Positions 48,543 through 61,440 are shown, counted from the first letter of the stretch. The stretch is DNA of 64,000 nucleotides from Kwoniella bestiolae CBS 10118 (GCF_000512585.2 NC_089241.1:1364001-1428000); one strand, 5' to 3'. Numbers and translations are program-made. The notes: generated by a model not told the origin, from the letters alone.

Positions 48543-50826
48543 ATGTCAGACCAACCTCTACCTCATCCTTCCATCCCCCCTCATCTCCTAACTTCCATCC
48601 CCACCTCAGCTATCCCCATCCCACCTCCCGAAACCACCAACAATCCATCCAACTCTCACAAGAATGTACTCAAATCCAATGTACCTAGCTTCCCGCCGAC
48701 CTCCTCAACCACTACCACCCAAGCACCCAAGAAAAGCAGTACCATGTCAATGTCATTACCCACCAACGTATCTGATCTGCTCCTATCAAGCTTACTACCT
48801 CCAAACCTACCTAAACTCCCTCCTTCAGCCGCTACAAGCTCATCTGGGAAGAAGGGTGTAGGTGTACCTAGGGAATTGTCCACGCAGAGGGAGAGCCTGA
48901 GCTTGCCGTTGGTCAGTAATAACTTTAGGAGGTTTATGACTAGGGTGAGTGGGTCTTGCTATTCAAGGTATTGGTGGATCCCAATCTCTTGTGGCGTCGC
49001 TCAATTGCTGCAGTGTAGCTGCTATAAGATAGTTGTTCTCATGATCATTGCACCGCTGTGAGCTGACCTTCAGCTGGATCATCACTCAGGTCGGCCCGAT
49101 ATTCTGGTTACAGGATAGGATCGAAGAGATTTTGTTTTGGAGGAAACCCATCTGGACCTGGGCGTGGATGATAACCTGGTGTTTCATATGTGAGTTCACC
49201 CTCTCACCCTTATCATCGCATCATGTACAAATCTCTTCCACCAAATGTCATCATCCATATGCAAGATGTGTTTACTCCGGCTCGCCCCTTATCAAGAGCT
49301 GACTATTATTGCCCTGCTATAGGCTTCAAACCCCGAGTCCTCCTTCTCCTCCCATCACTCACCTTGATCCTAATCCTCCTTCACACGCACGAGAAGTCAT
49401 CCCCCCTTCCCTCATTATTGGGAATCTCCACTGCACCTCCCACCTTGACCGAGCGTAAGAACGTACCGCCCTCTCCCGACCTATCCAAATCATCTTCCGG
49501 CCAAAATACCAATTCGGCTTCTGCGGGAGGGTACAGCACGACCACAACCAAGGACTCGGAGGGGGAGACGGTAGAGAAACCTACTGTTGCTCCTAGGGAG
49601 TCTGAAAGTGGGGTGGATATATATATGAACTTACAGGCTATTCAAAATTTGATGGGGTTGGTGTGAGTGCGCTTTTTCTAGCTTAGTAACCTTCTCCAAA
49701 TCGTGAATATTGCTCGGGCTGATCTTGCTATACTTACAGCTCAGACGGGTATGACTACCTCGCACCACGCCTCACATCATTCTTCACCCCCAATCAACCC
49801 ATCTCCACCTCGAACCCATCCAATCTACCCCTCACATTCACCCACATAATACTCATAAGCTTACCAGCAAGCTTTCTCCTACCCCTTACTCCCTCTTTCA
49901 TAATCCCCTACCTACTGTTACCGATGGGTATAATCCCTCCACTGATCTTCCATCCCAACCTCACCCTCTACTTATTGGCATTACCCTCTCACCCATTAGT
50001 CAAGAGGATCAGAGCATACCTAGAGATAATCTTGCTAGATGATAAATTGTCGGACTCGATAGGTATTGCAAAATTGGATAAAGTGGAAGTATGGGAATCC
50101 CAAAGACTAGACCCCAAATTATCGTCCACCCTCAATACCTCTTCGTCTACCTCCGTCAGCGGTACAACCGCAGCAAGTAAGACGCTGGACATGGTAGCTG
50201 GCAATTGGAGTTCGAAGCATCTTCGAGCGAGCGATAGGTCCCCTTGGGTGAAGGTTGGTAAAGTGGATACCAAGTGGAAGAATACGGATGATAGTCCCCT
50301 GCCGTCTTCTGAGGGAGGAGAGAAAGAGAAGGAGGCGAAGATGATACTGGCATTGGCGGAGGGGTGGGATTGGGTGCCGAATGAGGATTGGAGGGTGGAT
50401 GTTTTGGGGGAATGGAGTGAGGGTGGGGTGGATGATGGTGAGTAAACTTTTCCTTAGTATCCATCTTGGGAGAGGACGATGGACGATATTGCATATCCAT
50501 TGGAATGTCATTATCGGTCGATGAGGGTTAGGTTGGCTGATACCTCTTGCTCTTCGATCTTATAGAAGGTTGGCTATACACCGATGATTCATGGCAGGTA
50601 AGTAATCTTGTTCTTATCCCGTGGAACAAATTCAAAAATGAGCTGACTTGCATGTATTGACTAGAACCCCGCTCCTACCCCTTTCACAGAGGCTGATACT
50701 CCCCTACCCATCGATAAGAGCTCATCTCTATTGGTGGGAATGAACATGCCCGGTCTAGCATTACGACGAACGACGAGAAGAAGGAAATGGTGGAGAAGGG
50801 TTTATGAGGTTGGCGGGGAGGTGTAG
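48543..50826 (+). CDS. Pex24/Pex30-family peroxin with dysferlin domain
   Basis: Family of ER/peroxisome membrane proteins (Pex28-Pex32, Pex23/24) that shape ER subdomains and control peroxisome number. ATG 48543 gives a Pro/Ser-rich N terminus, then VGPIFWLQDRIEEILFWRKP with WTWAWMITWCFIC as first hydrophobic segment, GFKPRVLLLLPSLTLILILL, and a long hydrophobic block around LLPLTPSFIIPYLLLPMGII (reticulon-like hairpins). The dysferlin halves are WDWVPNEDWRVD and GWLYTDDSWQNP, and the C terminus is TTRRRKWWRRVYEV, the DysFC signature. Introns are short; exons near 49098-49190 and 50575-50600 are small. Which Pex number it corresponds to cannot be decided. Confidence 0.88.
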
Positions 50827-50939
50827 TAGAAAGGAGGAGTTGTATATTACATGCATTTTGTTTGGTTATCTTACATCTCATTTCTCACTCTGCCCACATC
50901 CATACAGCCTGTAATCTATACATTTCGACTCCGATCGTG

Positions 50940-51670
50940 CTAGGCGATAGATAGTCTGATGAGCTTAGAGTTTGAGGGTGTAATATCTGATGACCATCAA
51001 CAGGGACAACGTAGCGACTTATCAGTGATAGTATCGTACATTATATCAAAGTCAGCACTCCACTTTGGTCGACGTACTCTCGTTGAACAGAGTACAGTAG
51101 AAACTCACCCAATCCAGCAGGCATGAATTTCCTACCTTGGTAGAACCTGTATCCCATAAGTATCAACAGCGCAGAGGAGGTTACTGCGCCCATACCACAT
51201 ACCCGAGGTCAGTTTTGCCTGCTTGCGAAGAGGAGTGAGGGCTTTGAATTCAACCCGCACAGGTGGGAATAGGATGGTACGCACCCAACGAAGGGAGTAC
51301 ATCTGCGGAATTCCTTGAGACTCGCTATGACACAGCCATATCCATAAATCAGTACATCTTACATCCCATGTCATCCAAATAGTGGATGAACCCAATCAAG
51401 GCCAGGGTGGGTTGAGATAGTATAGCCTCAAACTCAAACTCACATTGGCTCCGTACGCAGCTGCCAGCCCCGATCCCACACCGGCACTACCCCACCGCAT
51501 CGTATCCAAAGTCAGTCAGTCGATCCAGGGTACGTAGTGTATCGCACAACCAACACTCACACCAGGGAGATGGTCGACCCCCTCTTAACTCCCCCCATGA
51601 TACCCCCAAGAGCAAGGAGAGAGGCGTAGGTGTACCCCAGATAGTCGGGTGAAGAACTTATAGGAGCCAT
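50940..51670 (-). CDS. TMEM14-family small membrane protein
   Basis: Small multi-pass protein; the mammalian relative TMEM14C is a mitochondrial inner-membrane protein needed for haem synthesis. Start at 51670 gives MAPISSSPDYLGYTYASLLA, then LGGIMGGVKRGSTISL, the family signature. The next exons read SAGVGSGLAAAYGAN, RVSRNSADVLPSL, then VTSSALLILMGYRFYQGRKF and MPAGL, matching the conserved RFxxxxKFMPAG segment. The intron before VTSSAL ends at a CAG that fixes the frame. The last exon (DITPSNSKLIRLSIA, stop at 50940-50942) is less family-like and could be wrong. Five exons. Function inferred only from the family. Confidence 0.82.
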
Positions 51671-52080
51671 GTTGAGGTTGTTGATTTATGACTTTGAGTG
51701 AGGTTGGTCTTGTGAGAGAAGAAGTATATTGATGATCATATATGGATGTCACAGTTGTTTTCGAATTGGAACATGACTAAATTAACTCATTCATCATCAC
51801 CTCGGTTTCTTCGAGAGGTGCCCGCCCGGTAAACCCCGAACCGGCGGTCAAAGCTCACATTCTACTATACTATATGGTTCACCTCGTTGCGACACTCTAC
51901 ACATCAGCCAACGTACAAATCAGATGTGACCTGAATCTACTCCAGAGTCTCGTATCCCGACTTGACAGGAAGTAAACGTTGCAGATCAAAAACTCTATAT
52001 GCATTGATGATCTTTCCACAAGAATTATAAGATAAAATATATAATATCAAATATGTTACTCTTCTTTCACCTTATCCATT
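51671..52080. other. Intergenic between TMEM14 and ZIP genes
   Basis: 410 bp: promoter of the TMEM14 gene and 3' flank of the ZIP gene. AT-rich near 52020-52055; nothing else recognised. Confidence 0.45.
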
Positions 52081-53622
52081 CTAAGCCCATCGACCAAGTA
52101 AAGCCATCAAACCTGAACCCAACAACATACAGATGAAGATGTACGCCAATTTACCATTCCTGGCTTTCATCATTCGTGGGTTCAATAGGATCTCATGAGC
52201 CATCAATTCGACTAGACCTGTATCAAAAATACAATATAAGTTTCGTCACTTGGTTGTAAGGGGGGATGGGAACATGCAAACTCGACTTACCAGTGTACAA
52301 CAAGATACCAGCTGAGATGGCGTCGAGAACACCCGAAACGATATTGGCAGTGGCACCATTACCGTTGTAGCTGTTTCGAGCACCGATACCGATGGCTACA
52401 CCGATGGGGGTGCAGATGGAGTAGAAGAAGGCGGCTATCCATCGGGCGTAGCCTAGGTGCTTGGGGAGGTGGAGAGCGGCAAGTCGGGATCCCAGACCTA
52501 GACCTTCGAACATTTCTATAAGAGTTCAACGAGTAAGTGAACAGCCCGAGTGAACGTAATTATTGTAGATGTTTGACTCACGATGGAAGATGATGACGAT
52601 GAACAGAGTAACAAATTCATCCGTTACACCGAGGGTAAGACCGATAATCACACTGTCAACACACCCTGATCAGCTACGACTCCTTCAAGTTTATGTGGTT
52701 GATCCAAGCTCACCTGTGTAATACAACACCAAACTCAAGTACAGCGACAGCTACCAGCTGAGCACTGGCCTCAGCCTGACTTGGAAGTTGGTTGATGGTA
52801 TCCACATCGGAGCTCGACTCGAGATCGGCCTTTCGTAGTTGTTTCTCCGAAGCAGCCTGGAGTTGAGGGTCGGTATCGGCGTGAGCATGGATATTGGATG
52901 CGGATGGGTGGAGGTGGTGAGGGGGAGCAGGAACGGTAGTATCCACGGAAAGAGGTGGGTCGTGAGCGTGATCATGAGCATGAGCATCGGTATGATCATG
53001 AGCGTGGGAACCTGTCGCGTAAGTAGAGGTTAGTACGTATACCTGACATAGGCGGGGGAAGGGACGGGCGGACTCACTGTAGTTCACTCCGAGCTTCTCT
53101 AATTTCCTTGTACCGATTCTGTAGGCTGCTACTTCGGCGAAGAATATTCCGTACACTGCTGCCATGGCGATAGCTGGTGCCCAGTCCTGTGATGCGAACC
53201 ATGAATGATCAGTATATGATAAGAGCACGTGTGAACGAGAGGGAAGGCACTTACATAGTCTGTCCACGCTCCAGTCAAACATTCCGACGTCAATTCATCC
53301 CATGCGGGTGCTAGCAGATGTATGAAAGCAGTCGCTATGATAACACCTGAACCGAAGTATTTGGCGAAGCTGACCCATCAACAATCAGTAAGACACGGAA
53401 GCTTGAGAGACGTAAAGGGATGATGCTGACTCACTCAAATACAGGTGTAGGTACGTTCGCAGAATGTCTAAATATGATGGGAGTCAAGGTACCCGCCAAA
53501 GAGGTAACGAGAATGATGAACACCGCACCTATCCTCAATCCTCTGTGAGAATCGGAATTGGACATGGCACATGGGTCTTCGGCATCCATATCTGGCACTG
53601 CTCCTGAATCTACGTCTGACAT
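52081..53622 (-). CDS. ZIP zinc transporter (Zrt1/Zrt2 type)
   Basis: Imports Zn2+ (possibly Fe2+) across the plasma membrane. Start at 53622 gives MSDVDSGAVPDMDAEDPCAM, followed by TM1 (IGAVFIILVTSLAGTLTPII). Next are FAKYFGSGVIIATAFIHLLA (TM2), DWAPAIAMAAVYGIFFAEV (TM3), a His-rich cytosolic loop (HAHDHTDAHAHDHAHD), and TM4 VAVLEFGVVLHSVIIGLTLG with the metal-binding His. TM5 is FHEMFEGLGLGSRLA. The C terminus is LLGSGLMALLGRWA, a typical ZIP end. All conserved His and Glu of TM4 and TM5 are present. About seven exons. Zinc-dependent regulation is likely from the family but no element was identified. Confidence 0.93.
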
Positions 53623-55143
53623 GTTGGATGAGGAGGATAAAGGATCTTTTGGGGGTATTGAACAACTGATTACTGATTATTGATTATTGATGCGTGGTTT
53701 GATGGACGTTGTTTCGTGAAGTGTAGAACAGTTCTTCTTGAGAATGGATGCGTATGTATATATATATATGCGTTTGAGTATGATATGGATATCGAATTGT
53801 GAACCAAGAGATGCGAGGAGTGTTACTCTATTTTTGGATCATGCATCAAACACATATGCAGTGAGGAATTTTCATCTCTCTCTTTCAGGGGTCAGATTGA
53901 TGACGATAACCGTTGAGGTACTCATTTGTGATTTACCCAATTAAGCTTTTCCACCCATCACATCACCCAATCTCTCACGAGTATTTGTCATCACCGTCAA
54001 GGTCCTCGATTTTCAAAGTGGCACCCCTTCCATTTCAGAGCAGCATGGTATGTCGACTTGTTCCATTTACCGCATGTATTACCATGATGATCCTGGTGTG
54101 AGATGCTCGTTAGGAGATGAGATGAGTACTCCACGGTCATGAAGTGCGAGAACTAATGCATACTTCTATAAATAACTTGAGAACCTACTTGGCACCTTGT
54201 CTCATGTCCTTCCAGTGGGAACTCATTGGTGCAGCTGCCATCAGTGGGTTATAGGATCGCATAAACTCCATTTGCTTTCGGGGTTGTCTTGCTCAATGTC
54301 TAGCTTGTGTATGAATATTGTCGGACTTACCACTCCACCTTCCCTTTACTGGTACCGGCACGGTGGCGTTGTCGGATGAACTTCCAGAGCAGCGGGAATC
54401 CTCAAAAAGGGTGGAGCTGGAAGTTTGGAATTTGCGATGCGAGGTGTCGGATAGAACAGCGGAGGTACACAGACGATGAGACAAGCCACCATATGAGCAG
54501 GCAGGCTTAAGCCTCTCGTCTTGTTGATGAGCGCAGTCCGATTGTTCCGGATCCAGCGGCTGAATGGTTTCGGGGTATCCTTCTCGTTTATAGGTTCACT
54601 TACTTGAACAATGTTCTGTCTCTCGGTTGAAAGTCTTCTTTTGCTAACAACCCAACAAACCTGGATTACTTCTTTTTTTTATCAGAGAACCTTTTCGGTA
54701 CATCCTATCCATCAGGCTTCCCCACCCTAGTCGGGCGGCAAGCTCATTCGGCCGTACCGTAACGAAACGAAACGAAAGATCGATAGCTTAACACAACATC
54801 TTCCCTCAGTAAGTCAATACAGTTGTCAGATGTGTACATGAAATCTTTCTATGAACGATCCCAAGAAACGAATGTGGGTTGAGTAAGGGAGCAGCAGAGG
54901 CACAGGGTATCATAGCGATGCATGGTCTTCGGAATTACACCAACACATACCATAACTAGAATATAACAATGTGAACAAGAGTCATCCAAATAAACAAATC
55001 GTTAAATGACATTAACCTATAAGAAAAGTATGACAAGTGGTAGTAACAAAAGCCCGTTGAGGCGATGAAACAGAAATAAACACCGATTGTCCATTGGTTT
55101 TCATGACATGCAAATACCTATGAGATCCTTCGAGGAGGACTGA
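53623..55143. other. Gene-free interval
   Basis: 1.5 kb upstream of the ZIP gene. It contains TATATATATATG near 53758-53770 and three ACGAA repeats near 54759-54776. No convincing coding exon, tRNA or mobile element was seen. A regulated ZIP promoter could occupy part of it. Confidence 0.45.
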
Positions 55144-56598
55144 CTAGATGGAAGTTGCCACTGAAGTTGGAGCGGGTGAAGGTCGAGTGACGAAGTATGC
55201 TACCAGGGAGGCTATGAGAATGATCAACTGGTGGGAGGGAAACAGAAGGTCAGCTCAGCTCTATTTCTTATTTGTCTTTTCGCCGGATGACTCGACTCAC
55301 AAGGATAACAAACACCCATATCATCTTCTTGATCCGACCTCGTCGCTCTTCCGCTTTGGACAGCCAAGCGCTGCGGTCATAGCAAGATTGTTAGCTTCAA
55401 GATTCTCGCAGAAAGAACGTGTATAGATTAAATAGATATGTCGAATGATCACGACAGAGTGAAAATGATCTTGTCATCACAGTTCAACTCACTTCTCATT
55501 CTTACTCGCCTTCTCCTGCTCATCCAACTTAACATGTACGCTAAACCTCTTCCAAAAGTCCATCCCACTAGCCAAAAACGCAGATTTCGTCTGCTTCCCA
55601 TTAACCCCAACCCTTCCAGGCCTATTCCGTCGAGTCGAAAAGGGTGTGAACAGCTCTTCCTGACCTTCGCGGAATAAAGCCTTCTTCTCAGCCATAATGT
55701 CGAAACCCGAGATCGACCCGTTGGAAACGCTATCTGCTGGACCATGGCCCCCTGCGGGGGAGGCAAAGGGTGAAGACGGCGGGGAGAGCGGGGAGAAGTG
55801 CGGTTGTGGGGGCGCAGCGAGGAGAGGGGAGATGGGCGATGAGGGGGGAGGAAGGAGGATTGTACGTGGGGGAGTGAGCTCGGAGGTATCGATTCGCGGG
55901 TTGGGCCGATGGGGTTGTAATGGGGCGGTAGTAGGAGTGGAGCGAGGGGGGGTTCGTGGATATCCCGTTGCTGGAGGTGGGTTGGGGTTTGAAGTGTATG
56001 AGGGAGGAGCAGTAGGATTAGGATATCCTCTGCCATGTCCCTGATCAGGCTGTAAGGTCGGTTCAGGAAACTCCACCACAGTCAGAGGTCTAACTCTCCC
56101 CGATTCGTCGGATTGTCTACCCCGCTCTTCGTTCCTCTTTAATGGTGATCGAGGAGGTTCGAGCTCGTCCTGCTCGTTTTCGTCATCCTCCCAATTATCC
56201 AGCTCCCCCGCCTGACTCTTTATCTTAGCTTCCAGCACATCCTTGTACCCCTTCGCAGTAGCTTTGTTGACACTTACACTAACCGCCCTGGCCGATCTGG
56301 CCCTGGCTACGGGTTGTCGATTGGTACCAGTGTTGGTGGTTGTGGAGATCGATTCGCTGTCGGATTCGAAATCTGAGTCGTATGGTGTGGAGAAGAACGC
56401 TCCAATAGCTTGAACACCTGAATCTCTGGGTCGCTCCTTGTCGTTTGAACACCTGTGAGGGGGTGGGGTACATGTCCCGCCGTCGAGGCCGTACGCTGGT
56501 GAAGGGACTGAGCGCGGGGTGGAGAGTTCGTGGTCTTGCTGGTTCACTGAGGGGAGGGAGGAGATGGAATGCATGTTGGCGATGTGTGAGCGGGACAT
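55144..56598 (-). CDS. Unrecognised Pro-rich protein with C-terminal membrane anchor
   Basis: Family not recognised. Start taken at 56598 (MSRSHIANMHSISSLPSVNQ); an in-frame ATG at 56655 would add 19 residues. The first exon is almost entirely disordered: Ser/Thr-rich, then a charged patch (NWEDDENEQDELEPP), then a long Pro-rich segment (YPRTPPRSTPTTAPLQP). A conserved-looking block follows, STRRNRPGRVGVNGKQTKSA and FWKRFSVHVKLDEQEKASK. Two small exons add AWLSKAEERRGRIKKM and a membrane helix, IWVFVILLIILIASLVAYFV, ending PAPTSVATSI. So the bulk faces the cytosol and the tail sits in a membrane (tail-anchored layout, inferred). No catalytic motif. Confidence 0.75.
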
Positions 56599-58517
56599 TA
56601 TGGGTGGGTTTGTCGGTTTGAGGTTTGTTCGAATGTTCGTTTGGGAACGGTCCAAGCTTGAGATGAGATGGCCAGTAAAGAGTAGAGAGTAAAGAGCGTG
56701 AGTACTATAGTAAAGAACGTGTAGTGCAGCTTGAGCGGAGTAGCTTAGATGGATGGAAGAGGATAAGGATCAACAGACGAAGAAGAGTACAGAACAAACC
56801 AAGGTGTCTCGTCAGGACATACGAAAGAGTGGATGATGCAAATGAAAAGATGGAAAGAAGATCACAAGGTCATAGTCAAAGTCAACAACCTGGTATGTCG
56901 TGTGTACTGCGTCGATGCTATGCTATGCTATTGCTATGATAGCGTTTGAACACGGCGTGAGCATATCAAACAACGCTTAGACCATTTGGATATTCCTCGT
57001 CGACGTTGTTGTGGTTGGTCTCAACTTTTCCCCCACCTTGAACTTTCCCTTTACGACCCGATCAATCCTCAGCCTACTGCTGACCCTGGTTGTTAACCGC
57101 CATCGTACCTATCCGAACTAGCATAGCGGCGTAGCAATGTCAGAGGTGTTACATGACATTCATCTTCCCGCATGCAGGGGCACACCGTCGCATCTAGTTT
57201 GAATATAAGCTGGGTTGATCCGGATCGATGGGATCTGTGCGTCATGAACAAGGACTAAAACGACGGGTACTCGAGCCTATTGTGCGGATTTGCCCTGAGT
57301 CGAGTATGTAGTGCGTTTAGTGCAGGTGTTTCAGCTGAGATGATACCGCATGGATCGTGTGGTAAAGTATTGTTTCGGATCAACTGCTTTGGACCCTTTT
57401 GTACTTGACTTTGTATTTCGATCATTGGAATGTCAACCTATCAGGCCATAGTGTACCCGTATATGTAGTCATGAAACTAAATTGTATAGATGTACAATCG
57501 AATGCAAGACTGCAGGAACAGGAGGAACAAAACAAAAGGATATGATCGCGGGGATGAAACGTGTAAAGTCATCGGCAAAGCGGTGAGGTCCGAGCGTGGT
57601 AAGATTGGCGTTGGTGTTGCACTGGTGCATGTCATAGCATGATTGTACTGTGTGATACTGTTGTAGCGCAGCGTCGCTTTGCTGTTATGTCAATGGGGCT
57701 TGGTCCGCAATGGGGGCGTGAGGTCAATCAGGATGTGTATGCTATCTGGGCACGAGAGCCATGGACACATGTTGCTGGTCCCATTGATTTCTTGCTTTCT
57801 TGTCACCATATCACATGTACAGCAGAGCAAGCTGATCGTTAAAGGACGTCCACCGAGACGTGAAATGGGAGAAGCGCAACGGACTGTCAGTGAAAGATGT
57901 CCAGATAGCAGCTCCCACAACTCGACATCCAAACCGCACGTCCAGTCATTTAAAATCGGGGGAGGCGAGTCTACAGTCTAGTCTGCCAGCTTGCCTTGCA
58001 AATGTGATTATTACCCGTGATCCTCAGCCTAAAATGTTCAGTATCGTCGGTGATGAATTTGCAAAGATGTAAAATCAAGCGCGTCTGTCTTCTTCTTCTC
58101 CAATAGGACACGCGTACCCAGCCAAACCAGCGGTGTGGTCGCAGCTTGGGGCACAGTTCGCGTGGTCAACTATAATTAGAATGGTGGTAGTCTCGTCTCT
58201 CACTTGCGAGTTGTATGGATCATACTGTATCTTACATCCCTTGCGACTTGTGAGGATGGACCCGATTGATCATCGACATGCATTCAGTTCAATCATTCAT
58301 ATTGCATCTCGGTCCATTCCATCATTGTGAAACCTCGGACTCAAGTATAAATACCATCTCGCAGCATTGTATTGCATGACCTCCACCTAGCCTGACATCA
58401 TTTCGATACCGCGTTTTCTTTCACCTTGACTGCGCAGTAATAGATACTGCAGAGTCGAAGAACAACCCTTTCCGTCTCTGTATCGCTGTACGTCCGACCA
58501 TCATATATAGCAAGGGC
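56599..58517. other. Large gene-free interval
   Basis: About 1.9 kb with no credible ORF (those present are short, overlapping and mixed in frame). No tRNA or LTR recognised. A TATAAATA box at 58346-58353 marks the right end and probably belongs to the transcript containing the short ORF at 58519. Confidence 0.45.
58346..58353 (+). promoter_or_regulatory. TATA box upstream of the Kre6 leader ORF
   Basis: TATAAATA lies 166 bp before ATG 58519. It is the clearest TATA element in the 2.7-kb interval before Kre6. A second one (TATATAA, about 58942) lies closer to the Kre6 start, so the gene may have two promoters. Confidence 0.45.
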
Positions 58518-58518
58518 A

Positions 58519-58825
58519 ATGGTGAAGCACAGAGGAAATAGAGCCTTGGGAGATCAGATCAGTGCAGATGGGAGCGGCGCAGGGGGTGGTCTGGTGAGTT
58601 ACTCTTCTGCTCGCCTTGACTGTCTATGAATATGCTGGATTCAAAATGAGCAAGATGTTACGTAATCATAAACCACCTGATCGCGTCCCATCCTATCCCA
58701 TCTAAAAAAAGACCAGCTCTGGCGGTGACAGGTGTATTTTTTTCTGGGCTTGTTTGGTGATTTACCCTGAATTCCCGTCTTGCTCTGATCCCACGCCTTT
58801 AATCCCATTCAATTTTCATATACAG
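58519..58825 (+). other. Short leader ORF and possible 5' UTR intron of the Kre6 gene
   Basis: ATG 58519 opens 25 codons (MVKHRGNRALGDQISADGSG to GGGL) that run exactly to a GTGAGT donor at 58594. The next good acceptor (TACAG, 58821-58825) is followed at once by TAGTAA, so splicing would give a 25-residue upstream peptide. This looks like a uORF on a leader with a 232-nt intron. Not proven; it could be an independent small transcript. Confidence 0.35.
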
Positions 58826-59267
58826 TAGTAATCCCACCACACAGCCTTAGAGCCCTTGGACACTTGACTTTGCAAACCCATCATCTCATCATTCCAACAT
58901 CTTTATTCATATTCACTCTCATCTCTATACTCTTCACTCGTATATAACACAACTCTCATCATCCTCTTTCTTGTCGGCGTCAATCATCAGCTGATAGACA
59001 GTGCACGCTCGATTCCCCCCTTTTCCCTATTCCGCACGACCTTTTACCCTATCGAATCAACTAAACACGTTTGGACGCTATCTTTTCACTTTTCTCTTGG
59101 CTTACATTTCTTGGCTTTGTACATCTTCATCACGGTCCCACCAACGGAACAACCTGAAACCCTCACCCTTCCTCATTTTAATAATAACTCTTCTTATTCC
59201 TTGGCATTCACCATAATTTGATCACTCGCGGTGCTCTCATCTGGGCCATCAACCTCTCTATCACTCA

Positions 59268-61440
59268 ATGCAGTACGGCAGTCAATCGCCTTCTCTTGGC
59301 CGTGAACCTCTGCTCGCTTCAGCTCAAACACCTGGTATGAGCCAACGCCTATCCGAATCTTCCTTAGCATCATACGAACAATCTCACATGTCACATCGAG
59401 GTAACCCAACCAGCTCTACCGGAGGAGCTTCCTACGCGTCTTTCTCGTCTGGCAATCGATTCGGCCCCACCGCCAATATCGCCCCTACCACCTCTACGCC
59501 AAGTGCGCCCAGCGATGCAGCCCTGACAAAGGGTGCCTACGGTGCCGTGGGAATTGACGACGATGATGATCTAGATGATACTTTGCATACATTCACTGCG
59601 GCGGAGAGAAAGGACCTTACTACTCCCTTCGACATCACGTCATGGAGAGGTTGGGCAAATGCCATAACCCTCTTGACCTTGGCTGCTGGGGGTATAATGT
59701 TGTTTGCGGGATATCCCATCATAGCTTGGTATTATGGTAATAGCAATTCTTCGGGAGCGAACACATCGGGATACAACTTGGGTGGAATAAATGGTTCAGG
59801 TCAATATCCCTCTATCACTGGTTTACCCCAACTCATCGATTCTGATACCCCCTCCGATGCCTTCACGAAAACCGGTCATGATGGAAATGAATGGACTTTG
59901 GTCTTTTCGGATGAATTTAACAAGGATGGAAGAACTTTCTACGACGGTGATGATCCTTTCTTCCAAGCTGTTGATATTCATTATTGGGCAACTGGGTGAG
60001 TGGTGACATCTTGCATATAAACATCGTAGCTCATAGTACTGACCTAACCACTTTCCCCACCTCAGTGACTTTGAATGGTACGACCCGTCCGCCGCTACCA
60101 CCAAAGATGGTCACCTCATCCTCACCATGACTCAAGAGCCAATTCATGATCTCAACTTCAAATCTGGTATGATCCAATCATGGAACAAACTCTGTTTCAA
60201 CAAGAACGCCTATATCGAAGTATCGGCAAGTCTTCCCGGTGTCACCACCGTTGGTGGTTTCTGGCCTGGTGTGTGGACTATGGGTAACTTGGGAAGACCT
60301 GGTTATGGTGCTACCACAGAGGGTGAGTTGACGAGTCTATAATTGTGTGTACCGGAAGCTGACGAGATACCCTCTTTTCAGGAACATGGCCGTGAGTTGA
60401 CGCATCGTAACTTGCCATTAGCATCTTTCTTCATGCTGACATAATTACAGTTACACATATGACTCCTGTGATATTGGAACACTGGCCAATCAGACCTATG
60501 CTAATGGTACTGCGCCGGTCGCGACCCTCACCACTGGTTCGAATGATGGACCACTCTCTTACCTGCCCGGTCAGCGACTCTCAGCGTGTACTTGTGCAGG
60601 TGAAGACCACCCGGGTCCAAATGTCGGAGTCGGTCGAGCAGCCCCTGAGATCGATATGATCGAAGCGCAGATCATTCTTTCTGAATCCCGAGGAGAAGTC
60701 TCACAGTCATTCCAAGTCGCTCCTTTCGATGATCACTATCAGTTCAACAATGCTTCGAAGAATTTCAAACACTATGACACGAGTCTGTCATACTGGAATA
60801 CTTATTTGGGAGGAAATTTCCAACAGGCTGTATCTACTTTGACGAGAGTTCCCACGGATATCTACTATAATCAACCTGGCTCGAGCAAACAATTTGCGAC
60901 CTTTGGTGTGGAATGGCAAGCTTTCCCCGACAAGAGAGAAGACGGATACATCGCTTGGTACAGTGATGGTCAACCCTCCTGGACGATGTACGCCGATGCC
61001 GTCGCTGAGAATACCAAAGTTGGCATTGGAAGGCGAATCATCCCGGAGGAACCTATGGCTTTGATCTTCAATTTCGGAATGTCGAACAATTTCCAGGCTG
61101 TCGATTTCGAGAATTTGATCTGGCCAAACTACGTCAGGATTGATTATATCAGAGTATATCAACGGACCGATTCGGGTACAATCGGGTGTGATCCTTCTGG
61201 TGAGTGATTCATGAGGAGTAGACACCACTGGTTGCTAACTTTGCTTTTTTGGATTTCAGATTACCCAACTGCTAATTATATCACGAAGCATGCCGACGCT
61301 TACAACAACCCCAACTTCACCACATGGGCTGAGTACGGTGAGTGTCTATAGTATACAACGCCACGAGATTCAGGATTGATCATTTTCTGTCAATTTCAGG
61401 CCAAACATTCCCCAAGAACCGACTTATCGATACTTGTTAG
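59268..61440 (+). CDS. KRE6: Kre6/Skn1-type beta-1,6-glucan synthesis protein (GH16)
   Basis: Type II membrane protein of the ER/Golgi pathway needed for cell-wall beta-1,6-glucan. ATG 59268 gives a cytosolic Ser-rich N terminus, then AITLLTLAAGGIMLFAGYPI as the single membrane helix. The lumenal GH16-like domain begins WTLVFSDEFNKDGRTFYDG, with DIHYWATG, DFEWYDPSAATT, GFWPGVWTMGNLGRPGYGA, TYDSCDIGT and the active-site motif PEIDMIEAQ with both Glu. It ends YVRIDYIRVYQ and a Cys-containing tail (PKNRLIDTC). Exons: 59268-59995, 60066-60322, a 10-nt exon at 60382-60391, 60451-61199, 61260-61337 and 61400-61440. All junctions keep the frame. Separate Kre6 and Skn1 roles cannot be told apart. Confidence 0.95.
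60382..60391 (+). other. 10-nt microexon in the Kre6 gene
   Basis: GAACATGGCC lies between a TTCAG acceptor and a GTGAGT donor. It joins TTEG to YTYDS as TTEGTWPYTYDS, conserved in Kre6/Skn1. Without it the frame breaks. Confidence 0.8.
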
